DNA of 64,000 nucleotides from Bilabrum cf. latius (lineage: Eukaryota; Bigyra: Bicosoecida; Bigyra; Bicosoecida). The DNA lies in contig OZ237752.1 in assembly GCA_965178125.1 (NCBI GenBank), positions 124,001 through 188,000 of the forward strand. The letters are read 5' to 3'. Both the position numbers and the translations under genes were made by a program. The notes beneath the pieces were generated by a model. That model did no database searches and had not been told where the DNA came from. It saw only the letters and a list, made by a program, of their open reading frames with translations. This document shows, piece after piece, positions 1-12,000 of this stretch. Position 1 is the stretch's first letter. Each line of letters starts with the position of its first letter.

Positions 1-3000
1 TGGCCAAAGAGTGGGTGCTGACCCTCGCCTGCCTGCAGGAGGTCAAGAGAAGGGCAAGGGCGGAATCATACCAGATCTCTCAAATCGCGCAGACTGCAAA
101 GAGGAGGGGGGCAGCGCAGGCGCAGGCGCACGGTGTCAGCGGGGGCAGGGGTGGATCATCCCCACCCGGGGCGGGCGGTGCGGTACCTGCACCCGTGGCG
201 TTCGAGCGGAAACGTCGGCACACATCCACGGCGAAGAACCTTGCGCTGGCCGGACTCACCTCTGCTGCCAAGAAGGCGGCCGAGGCATTCGCCGCGCCCG
301 GCAGCAGTGCTGCTGCTGGTGCAGGGGGAGACAAGGGCAAGGGCGGCGATGCATCGCAGGCAAAGGGGAAGAGCGGGGGTCTGTCCGCGGGGAAGAAGAA
401 GAGGGTCTGGAACGCGCTGCGAGACAGGCTGCGGCAGGTCGCGCCGAGGAAGGACAGCGGCAGCGAGGACGTCGAGTCCACCTATTCCAAGGGATCTCTC
501 GAGTCGTCTGGCACGGGGTTTATGGGCAGGCCTCGCGGGGGCAGCGCGCTGGCCGGCTCTGCCACGACCGCCACCGGCACGGGGGGATCGAGCGGGACGA
601 GCGGACCCAGCGCCTCTGCTCCTGGCACCAGCAGCACAGGCGGCAAGGGCGGTACATCGGGCCCGCAGTAGGCGGCGGCGGGAGCCACTGCATCCAGCGG
701 GACCTCCAGCGCCAGTGCCTCCAGCGGCGTGTCATCGAAGGAGATCCCGTGCAGACCCCTGCAGCCTCCACCGGAAGGACAGGGAGAGGGACAGGGGCAG
801 CCCAAGCAGGGCACGCTGGGCCCCGTACCCGCCGCGCCTGCAGATGCCCCGCCCCCTGCGGCATCGGGCAATCTTCATGTGAACGTGCCCGAGATCCGCC
901 GGAGGTCTGACGGGAGCGTCGGTTCCCTGCAGCCCCTGACTCCCGCCCTCACGATGCTGGACGGCGCCGTGGACGACTCACCCAGGGCCAGACACGCAAG
1001 GAAGCTGTCGGGCATGCTGGGGACCCCCAGCCCGGTGAGGAAGAGCGCGGGGGACAGGGACAGGTCGGGCTCTCGCGACGGGAAGCCCCCTGCGTACATG
1101 CTGCCTCCCACGCTCCGTGACGAGCACAGGTCCAGCTCCGAGGGACAGAAGCAGCAGGGGCAGACCGGCCTGCTGCACCCCGGCACCGGCACCGGCACCG
1201 GCACGGACGCGGACGGTACGACCTCCGTGGAATTGCGTCGGGCGAGCGGGTCCGGGATCAAAGACTCGAGGCTGCGGGAGCCGATCCGCTCCCCCTCGGC
1301 ACCGACCGTGGAGCAGACCACACCCACGGTCGGTGCCGGCGGCCAGGATTCTGACAGTGCATCCGCCTCCTCCTCGACGGGGGAACAAGGGCAAGGGCAA
1401 GGGGTGGCGGAGAATGCCCAGCGGCGCAGCAGCAACGGCAGCGTCAGGCGCAGCGTGGCTGGCTCGCCCATGGGTCCGGCGCGCTCGACGGGGACGGTGA
1501 GCGGAGGAGGAGGAGGAGGAGGAGAGGATGCCCCCCACACCCCGAGGGACGTAGGTAATCGGCAGCGGCTGTCCAGCCAGGGGTCCGCGGGCAGCGGGGG
1601 CAGGCCTCCCTTGCAGCAGCAGCATAATCAGCAATAGGAAGAGCAGGACATCATGGCCATGAAGAGACGGGCCTCGGCTGCCCGGCGGAGGCACCGGCAC
1701 GGGATAATCGGGCGAGGGAACACAACGCCCATGCGGATCCGGCCCCGGGACATCGTGCGGCACATCGAAGCCCTGGAAAAGAAGAACAGACAGGAGGCGG
1801 ACCGCATGAAGCGGCTCGCGGACCACGGGCACCACCATGCAGTGCACCATAAGAAGGGCAGGGGCGCCGGCAGGGCGGCGGCTGGAGAAGGGGGTGGATC
1901 CGCGACGGGCAGTTCTTCGTCGCACTCGTCACACCCGGGGGCCGCCGCCCAGCCCGGCAAGCCGGGGCCCCGCGCGAGCCGCGTGCGCCGGCAGACGATG
2001 CGCTGGATGCAGAGCGGGCTCATGTCTAGGGACGTGGCGCAGCGGCTGGTGGAGCAGGCGCACGATGAGGACGACGAAGCGAGGGCGGCTGCGGCTGCGC
2101 GGCGGGCGCAGAGGGCGGCGGGCTCGCAGGCGGGGTCTTCGGGCTCGGGCACCGGGTCCTCCACGCCTAGATCGGGCGCAGACGGCCGGGTGGTGGTGAC
2201 CCTGGCGGACGCGACCGGTGTGGGGTCGTCTTCTGGTGGCAGCTACCTGGGCCCGGGCGACGTTGAGTTCGGCGAGGGAGACCAGTACGGGGTGCCAGGG
2301 GACCGGAGCTCACTCACCGGCGTGCATGAGGCCAAGGAGGGGGAGGGGTCAGAGGGGGGCGATGGGTACTCGGACAGCGGGGAGGACGAGGACGACGATC
2401 TGCTGGCCGGGATGTTCGCCCCACTGCCCTCGGAGCGCGACGTGGAAGCGGACCTCTCCACCCCCATGGTGGAGGGGGCAGACCCTTTGGGAGGCATGGA
2501 CCAGGAAGGCCTGGCGGAGGCGGACAAAGGGGCGCCCAGTGGACAGTGGGTGCGCCGCAGGAGGCCAGAGGACATCGCGAGGAGACTGCCGACCGTGGAG
2601 GCTTGCAATGCAATGCTTAAGGTGTATGCTACGAGGGGCCAGGCGGAGAGCGCCGCTGCTTTCTTGGCCTGCATGGAGGAGCAGGGGCCCCGCAAGGCGC
2701 CCAATGCGGAGAGCTGGGCGCACCTGATCCGCGCCCTGGGCAGCTCCGGCCTTCTGGTGGATGCAGAGGAGATCTTCGAGGAGCTCGGTCAGGACAAGGG
2801 CAGCGGGCTGCCGCCGCCGGAGTGCAGGTGGGCGATGCTCGAGGTGTGGGCCAAGCACGGCCTCGTGGACAGGGCGCGGACTCTCCTGGACGCGGTGCGG
2901 GCGGGAGGAGAGATCCCCCCGCAGGGGCAGTGGGCGCTTCTTGTGCGGGCTGCGGGGGCCGCGGGGGACCCCGAAGGCGTGGAGGCGGCGCTGGCCGAGT

Positions 3001-6000
3001 CTGTGAGCGGGGCGGGGGGCGAGGCACCCAGTCCCGCAGTGCTGGCAGCATTCGTCGAGGCATGCGCAGACGCCGGCGATTTGGCGAGGGCGGAGGGTGC
3101 AGTGGAGGCGATGCTGCTGAGGGGGCACCAGCAGCAGGAGGGTCGCAAGCACGCCCAGCTGGGTCTCATGGGCCCCGGGGCCGGTGTGGGGATCTCCATG
3201 GGCGCGGGTGGCGCCTCCCCCGGGGGCATCTCGTCCTCCTCCTCGTCTGCCTCGTCGTTTGGCGGGGGCCCAGTGGTGGCGGCGCTGGCCCGCGAGGCGG
3301 CCATGACAGAGGCGGCCCGGGTGTTTGGTGACTCGGACGAAAGCAGCTGGGTGTCGGAGGAGCGGGCGGAGAGCGTGGTGCGTGGCGCCGCCGACGGAAC
3401 CGAGGACCCGCTGGAGGTGGAGGAGCGCCGTGCGGCACGCAAACGCGCGGTGGATGCGCGGCGCCGGTCCGCGGAACGCGTGCTCCCCGTCGTGGCCCAC
3501 GCCCCCACCCCCGCCGTGTTTGCCGCTCTGATCCGAGGGTACGGCAAGGCCGGGCGCCTGCGCGCAGCCAGGCGCGTGTTCTCGCTGCTCCGAGCCACGG
3601 CGGAGAGGGCCGCCATGGAGGCTGCTGCGGCGGCGCGGCGCCGAGGGCTCGGGGCAGCCGACGCGGAGGAGGCCTCCATGAGCGTGCGGCGTCGGAGCGT
3701 GTCGCTGGACGCCTACAACGCGATGGTTGGCGCGCTGGCAGAGGCCGCCATGCCGGAGCAGGCCAAGGCCGTGCTGCTCGAGATGGACGCGGCCGGCATG
3801 CGGCCCGACGCGCGGACGTACTCGCTGCTCATCTCCGCGTACGGACGGCGCGGCCGCACGCGGGAGGCCAGGGCGATCTTCCAGCTAGCGCAGGAAGGGG
3901 AGCTGGCAGACCACGTGGAGACGGTGAACGCGGTGCTGGGGGCGTACAGGGAGGCGGACGGGGTCTCCTCCGCGACTTCCTTCGGCTCTGGTCCCTTGGC
4001 TGCTTCGCAGGTCACGCCCGTGGCTGGCAGCAGCAGCGCCGCGTCCGGCGGCGCTGCTGCTGGTGCAGGCTCGCACAGCAGGGGCAGGAGCAGCGGTTCC
4101 TGGGGCCTTGACGAGGACGGCCTGGAGATGCCCGGGTCTGCTGCCGCTGCGGTGGGAGGCGTAGGCAGTAGCCAGATCGGTGGGCCCCGCCGGAGCTCTG
4201 CACTGGCCGAGGCAGCGTACAGGGGCATGACTCGGCGAACAGAGGGCGGCATGCCACTGCAGCCGGACGCAGGCACGTTTGCCGCCTTGCTGCGGGCCGC
4301 GGTGGACAGGGAGCCCATGGATCGCAAGAGCGCGCTCGCCGGCGTGCTGCGGCGCATGCGGGAGCGCAAGGTGGCCCCCTTGGAGGGAATGTACGCCGCA
4401 CTGCTGGGGAACAGCGGTCAGGGCGGGGACGGGGCGGAGGGGGGCTCCTCCGGGTCGTCTGGCGGCAGCGCGGGCGGCGCTGGGGCTGGGGCCGGCGGCG
4501 GTGCTGGAAGGGGCGGACGGGGACCAGCCGTCGTGCCTGACGTGGCCGACGCGCTTGCTGAGCTGGTGGAGCGCGATGCGCTCGGGGTGTGGCGGCGCAC
4601 GCGCGTGGCCGAATCTCTGTGCGGCGCGTTCGTGTCGGCGGGACGGCTTGCAGACGCGGAGGCGGTGATGGGCTCTCTGGCCCAGGAGGCGGACGCTGGG
4701 TGGGCGCGCTGGGCCGAGGGTGCGGGCAGGGCGGCAAGGGAGACCATCGCTGCAGGGGGTGTGGCGGACGGGGAACAGGGTGGGGCGGATGGGTAGGAAG
4801 GGGGCGCCCAGGGGCGCATATCTAGGATGCAGCTGCGCGCTGCCGAGCTTCGGGCCGATGCAGCGGTGTGGGCGCGCAAGGCGGCGGCGGTTGCCAGGTG
4901 CTTTGGGCGTCTGGTGGTGCAGCGGGCGCAATCGGGTGACACCGACGCGGCCGCGGGCCTGCGACGAAAGCTGCTTGAATCTGGGTCTGTGCGCCGGCTG
5001 CTGTCCCTTGTGCAGAGGGCCTTCCCCTGTCTGATCGTCGAGCACTTCCTGCTGGAAGGGTCACTCGGGGGCGGGCGGGCCAGGGACACAGAGGCGAGGG
5101 GGGCCGCCCGGGCGCTGGCCAGCCGCCTCCTGCCAGGGCCGGACGAGCTGCGCGCAGCAGAAGACGCGCTGGACTGGGTGGACGCGGCCGACATGGCTCT
5201 GGTGGTGGCCTTTGGAGCAGCACGCAGGCTGGCGGAATCATGTGCGGCCCTGCAGTGCGTGCTCCGGAGAAGGAGCAGGTACGGCCGGGCGGTCGCGGAG
5301 AGGCAGGCCCGCCGGGATGCGGGAGACCTGCCTCCCGTCTAGGCGGAGGCCGTGCGGGTGCATCGCACTGCGGAGCTGGAGCGGGCCGGGCTCGAGGAGG
5401 AGGGGGTCGAGCAGCAGCGATTCAGCCTGCGCGATGACGAATCCGCCGCCGATGGATCCAACCCGTTCCTGCAAGGCATCCAAGCCGAAGACGGGGACGA
5501 CATCGGGGGAGTCTGGGCGGCTGCGGGCGCCCCGGGTGCGCGCGGGGGTCGTTCGGGCGGCCCGATGGCACTCGGCGGGGTGTCGTCGCGCACGATAGAC
5601 CCCTTAGCCGACCTGCCGAGCACTAGCACGCTCTGGGGCTGGCGGTTTGCCCGCACCATGGTGGAGCGGCAGCGGCGGGTGGCCGAGGCGGAAGCGGAGG
5701 AGAACAGCCGGGGAGGACAAGGGCAGCGGCAGCCGAGGCCAATCAGGCTTCAGAGCCCGCTGGGCGCAGGCAGCGTGCTGGGGATGTCCAGGTCGGCAAC
5801 GTTCAGCGGCTTCACCATAGACGGGGTGTCGGCAGGCGGCATTGGAACGCGGGAACGAGGCGCTGCCTACAGCGCTGCATCCGTGGCAGTGGTAGGAGGC
5901 AGGCGGGGACCGGTGCAGTGGGCCCTGGGTTTGCTCGTGGGCTAGAGCCAGGGGCTGGTCTGGAGCGGCGGGTCACCATCGCATGCCGCGGGTCACGATG

Positions 6001-9000
6001 CGCAGTTCACCACGTCAGCATCCGCCGACCTCTCCCGGGAATGTGCCGACGACGCCGCGCCGCTCCTGGCCCTGGCCGCCGGTGTGGCTCTGGCGGGCGC
6101 GGGGCCGGATGCGGCTGCCCGCGCCCTGCTTGGGCTCGCCACGCGGGAAGGCGTCCTCCCCACCCCCGCAGTCGTGGTGCAGCTGCTGCGTGCAGCCGTG
6201 GCCGCTGGCCGCGGCGACGAGTCGCTCCGCTTGCTGCGGGCCTGTCGCACGGTGGCCGCCGGGCTGGGCGCCACGCCTGCGCAGGAGCAGGCTCTGGCAC
6301 ACTCGCCCGAGGTGGCCGCGGCGTGCCTCCGGGCTTTAGGCTCGGAGGGCAGGGCCGGCGACCTCGTGCGGTTCTGGGAGTCCCACAAGTAGCACCGCAG
6401 GGCCTCCGCCGCGAGAGCCAGGGAACAAGGGCAGGGTGCATCGCAGGGCGGCGGGGCCGGCGGCATGCGGGCGGCTGGAGCCTTTGCAGCCGAGGACGAG
6501 GACGATGGCAGGGAGGCAGCGAGCACGAGCACGGCCAGCGTGCGGCCCCCGCCCCGGTCTCCGAGAGGTGTGCCGCATCCGGCGGTCGCCCTTGCGATGC
6601 TGCAGGCACTGCCGCAGTGCATTGCACCCGCAACCACCGATGCCTCAGGCCCCTCCCCCTCCCCCTCCTCCCCCTCCCACCCCCGGCAAGGCATCCAGGC
6701 AGGAGACGCCCTGGCCCTCGCCCGCGCATGCGTGCGGGAGCAGGCCAACTGTCCCGTTGTTCCCTATGCCCCCGGGGTCCTGGAACTGTGTTCCCTGAGT
6801 GAGGCACTGCTGGCGACCGGGGCTCCGAGGTCTGCCCGAGCTCTCCTGCGCCAGCTGCTGGCCAGCGTGTGCGGGGAGGCGTTCGGGCCCACCAGGCTGC
6901 GGCAGGAGGACGAGGAGGACCAGCGGAAGGGGAGGCTGCCGGGAGAGGCCGGTGGCAGCGGCGGTGCCATAGCGGAAGAGGCGGACGCCCTGCCTGCCTG
7001 CGACAAGAAGGACGGGCTGCTGTTCGGTGCCGAGGACCCTGTGGGTGCATCGCACGCCTCTGTGGAGCAAGCCAGGCTGCTGGTGGAGCTGACCAGGGTG
7101 CTGCCGCCCGGGTCTGCGGGTGTGGTGCTAGGTGCAGGCGCGGACGCGAAGAGGCAGGGGTAGTTGCGGGCAGCGCGAGGGGAAGACGATTCGCAGCTGG
7201 GCGCCGTGGCTGCACTGGCGGCGGGTCGGGGCCTGCTGGGATCCGCTGCGGGCGCTACTCTCCGGGCGATGGCCGGTGCAGCACCTCCGCTGGACGCCCC
7301 CTCCTTTTGTTCCCTGGCTTTGGCGCTGGGGCGCGCCGGTCTCTCCCACGAGATCGGCGGGCTGGTGGAGGCGGCTGAGGGCACGGGGTCCCCGGCGCTG
7401 GGCACCGCCAACGGGACGGCTCAGGCGGTGAGCATGGGGCTGGCTGCGGCGGGGGCCGCGGAGGCGTCGGCAGCCGTGTGGAGCGACTCTCGATTCGAGG
7501 TGGACCCGGCTGTTGTTCCCCGGGCGGCGTCGAGCGACCCGCTGTGCCCCGCGCTGCGGCAGGCCCTCAGGGAGGCAATGGACGCGAGGCGGAGGAGGGG
7601 CGAGTCCACCGCTGGATTGGCAGGGCATGACGAGGGCGGGGGGGCGGGGTCGATTAGTGCAAGGGGTGGCATGGGCAGATCCAGGGGCAGGGGCAGGGGC
7701 AACTCGGTGCGTCAATCCCTCGAGTCCCTCGCGCGAGACGGGGGGGAGGAAGAGGACGAGGAGGAGGACGAGGGCAAGCTGGGCCTGGGCCGGCCCTCCT
7801 CTTCGTCCTCGTCTTCCTAGGGACTGGCCGCGGTGGCAGGGGACCTTATGACGGCCGCGGGGGCGCAGCGGTCCACCCTAGACGGTCCCAGGGGCGCCGC
7901 CTCCGTCGCCACGTCAGCGCACGTGGTGGCCCTGTGTTCCGCGGGGTTCGTGCACGCGGCAGTGTACACGGCCGAGGTGGCCTGCGCCCGCCGTCTGAGG
8001 CTGCTGTCCGACGCCGTGACGGCGCTGCTGGAGGCGTGCTGTTCCCTGGGCCGGGAAAAGATGCGGGAGGGAAGCCGGTTCGGACCCGGGGCCGCACTCG
8101 TCACACAGTCTCAGGACAGGGACGGGTCAGCCCCGGGGTCGAAACCGCCATCCCTCGCCTCCTCCCCCCCAACCTCCTCCTCCTCCGCGGGGGGGGGCTT
8201 GGCCACGTCACTTGGGGCCACTGCCAGCGGCGCCGCCCTCGCCCTCCTGACGGGTGCTGCGCTGCCTCCCATGCCAGCGGAGACGCGGGAGCTCCTGAAG
8301 CAGGCGAGGGCGAGAGGCAGCGCTGGCTCGTCCCTTCCTCACTCTCGGTCCACCAGCCGCTCCTCATCCCCCGGGAGCCTGGCCGTGTCCACGGTGGCAG
8401 GGGGTGCGGGCGCCGTGTCAGGCGGCGGTGGGGGGGTGGACCCCGGCAGCCTGACAGACGCGCTGGCGATGGATACTCTCCGCGGCACCCGACTCGCCTT
8501 GCCCGAGGGTGTTTGTCTGCTCGCGCGGCTAGAGCACGTGGGGGCCGGCCAGCGGACGCTGGGGTGGGGCCCCCGGCCGCGGGATGTGAGGGTGCTGGTG
8601 CAGCTGTACGGGATGGCAGGGGAGGTGCAGGCGGCCGAGAGCCTGGCGTTCGCGGCGCTGGACGGCTGCAGCTCCGGCGCGGCTGCGGTGCGGCCCGGTG
8701 GAGAGGCGAGGCGGAGGCTTAGGGCGAGGCACGCCGCGGCACTGGCTGCGGATGCAGCGGCCTCTGTAGCGATGCGCCCGGGCTCCGCGCCGGGGCCAGA
8801 GTCGGGTGGGTCGGGCATGCGGGAGGAGGTTCCCAGGGGCCACCTGGTGCACATGTCGGGGGGTCGGACACGTGCCCTGCGGCGGGACTCGCTGGGATTG
8901 CACGCCAGTGCCGATGAGGTGGCCTGGGTGTGGGGCACGGGCGCCGCTTCGGGTGCCGGAGTGGGGGCTGCGTCAGGATCTGGGTCGCACTTTGCGCCAG

Positions 9001-12000
9001 AGGCAGGTGCTGCCGCGGATGCCGCGTTCATGGAACGCGCGCGCGGCGAAGGTCTCGAAGAGTCCGTGGCTGTGGCGGCTGATGCCAGGGCCGAGGCAGC
9101 TGGGCTGGCGGCGGACGGCGGCATGCTCTTCGGCAAGCCGCATGCCGCGCGGATGGCGCACCGGGAGGTGCTGGGGCTAGGGGATGGCGAGGACGATGAG
9201 GCAGAGGACAGGGAACTACAACAACGAGGAGGAGAAGAGAAGCCGCTCGCCCTGACGGATGGGTCGCCCGGGTCCTCCCAAGCCTTCTATCTCCCATTGA
9301 TGGAGGCAGGAGACCTGCGAGGAGAGAAGGAGCAGTCGCAGGGGGGGGCTTTCGTGCCAGCAACCATGAGCCCCACGAGGCAACAGCAATAGCAATAGCG
9401 GCGATCAAAATTGGAATCTGGAGCACGGAGCCGTCGGGCCGCAGACTCGAGCGCCGCCTCTGCACTTCGCGCGCTGGCCAACGCCGCGCTCACCCCCGGC
9501 CACGGGGTCGCGCCCTCGTCCCAAGCAGCCGCCCGAGAGGTCGCTGCCGGCTTGCTGGGCGCGCTGGTGAGTGCCTGGGCCTGCGCCCCCAGGTCTGCGT
9601 ACTCTGCCGGTAGCGTATCCCGGCTCTCACTGGAGGTGGTGCGGGCTGCCGCGGGTGATCTCGACTTAGGCGACCTTCCCTGGGTAGAGGCCGGCTGTCG
9701 GCAGGTCGAGTGGAGGCTGCAGCGGCACGGGCTGGTTCTGGACCCGCCCTTGCCCCGGGGCGTTCAGATGGCGCGGGTGCTGGCGGCTGGCTCCTCCGAG
9801 GCTGCTGCGGACGCGGGTGGTCTCCCCGCAGGGGACATCAGGCACCTCTTGCCGGTGGCGGGTAGCACCGGCACAGGGGCGGGTTCCCTTGTACTGAGGG
9901 CGCGGGCCGCCGGGCTGCTCTTCGCGGCTGCCGAGGATCTGCGGTGCGATCAGCGGCTGCGAGGGTGCGTGATGGCACTGGCCAGCAAAGAAGCCGCCAC
10001 CGCTGCCTAGAAACGGACCACGGAGACGCAGCAGCAGCAAGGCGGTGCCGGCAAGCCTCGGTCAGCGTTCGCGTCCAAGTTCAGCCCTTCCTCTCCCGAG
10101 AGGCGCGTGGCATTCACCGAGGACCGGTCAGGGAACAACGCGCCGGGGAACAACGAGGGCGCCCAGGATGCCGCGCGCAGGGCTAGGGCCGCGGCGGGCC
10201 ACGCCCGCGCCCCCTTGCCCGGCTCGCTCCCTGCCGCTAGCCTCGTGTCCGTCCTGGCCTCCGTGGGCATCGGCACGACGCTGGCGCCGCCCAGGTGCAG
10301 CGAAGCGCCCAGGCGGAGGGCAGCAGCCCAGGCCTACCTGGCCTCGTTGCCCAAGCGGGACCCAGGTCCGCCTTCCGAGCTCTCAGGGGGTACTGGGGGA
10401 GGAGGTGTGGGGGCTGGTGGGTCGTACACGGATGCCGATGAGGTGCTGGGTCTGGCCGCGGGGATGCCAGGCGTGCCTGCGCTGCGGCACGTCGGTGGTG
10501 GTGGTGGCGACAGCAGGGGCGGTGCGGGTGGAGTGGGTGTGAATGTGCCGCGCGGGGGAGGACGCGATGGTCCTGCGTGGACTGCGCTTCTTGGCGACGA
10601 CGGGCAGGGTGAGCTGCCTGCCGGCCTCTTCTTCGGGGAACAGCGACCAGGAGGAGGGGAGGAGGAGGAGAAAGAGGAGGGGCGGCGGGCGGATCGGATC
10701 AGGCGCGCCGCGGGAGGGGCCGGCGGGGGGGAGGGAGGGGACGCGGAGCGGCAGCTCGCCGCGAGTAGTATTGGCTCCGGGTCTGTGGGCGGGCGCCCCG
10801 ACGTGGAGGGGAGGGCGAGGAGCCTCCGGGCGAAGCTGCTCGAGGCCGGGTCCGTTGTGACCGAGCCTGACGTCAGGGCTGTGGAGGCCGAGGTTATGGC
10901 GCTGGCGCTAGAGGGAGACGACCTGCGGAAGCTGCGGAACGAGGCGGAAGCGGAACTGCGGCGGGTCGCGCAGGCCCTTGAAGAGGAGGAAGAGGATCTC
11001 CGGGACGAGGACGGCATGGCCGGGGGCACCACAGCGGCGGCATCGCTCGAGGCGGCAGCGGCCATGGTGGGGTCGTCCACTCGTCACACCGTGGATGACG
11101 GGGTAGGGAGTGGTAGAGGTTCCCCGGACCGCCACTCGTCACACCCCGCAGCCGACGGAGTGCTCCTGCTCGCCCGCAGGACGAGGGCGCTTCGGGCGGC
11201 TCTGACCGACTTGGAGACCCAGGGCACGGCGGCCCGGGAGGCCTGGACCGAGGGGCAGACGGCGGGGTTCCATCCCGCGGACAGGCCCGCCAACCGGCTC
11301 GTGCCGTCGGGCGCCGGAGAAGGTGGACTCGGAGCCGAGGAAGACGATGTTGTGGTGCCCGTGTCAGCGGCGGTGGGGTCCTTCGAGCGGTGGGCGGAGC
11401 ACTCGCAGGCGATCGAGGAGGAGGAGCAGGCCGCCAGGGAACAACTGGCGGACGTGTCTCGCCGCATCGCTGCACTGGAGCTGGCCCAGGACGAGGCCCT
11501 CAGGAGGTTCCGCATAATGCAGCGGCGCGGCGCCCACGAGGCGCGGGAGGCCTCCAGGCGGGCCCGGGGGCTAGACTCGACTCCCGGGGAGGACCAGGGG
11601 CAGGGGCGTGCCGGCCAGGAGGGGTAGTCCGGCTCAGGAAACAAGGCCCCGGAGGTGGCCGGGCTGCTGTCCACGGCGGCCGCTGCCGCAGCCCCACCCC
11701 AGGATGCGATGCGTGCCCCCGGGGGCCGGGGGGGCAGTGACCCCACCGGGGGGACGCAGGGAGACGGGCGGGAGGAAGAGAACCCCCCCCATGGCCGGGG
11801 TCCCGCGGGCGTGGATGAGGCGCTGCTGCCGCGAGCCCTCGTGGCGGCTTTGGGCTCCGAGTCGTCGCTCCCCGCCGTGGTGCTGTCGCCGTTCTCTGCC
11901 GCAGTGGTGCGCGCACAGACCGCCCGGGCCGTGGCGGCGGAGCGCTCAAGACTGCTGGCCTCTCGGCTGGCGGCGCAGCGCCGGTTCGAGGCGGCCCTGG

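Noticed and set aside
3885-5045. Minus-strand ORFs opposite the PPR gene
   Set aside because: The plus frame carries PPR motifs and continues across TAGs; the minus frames read as His/Arg/Pro-rich shadows.
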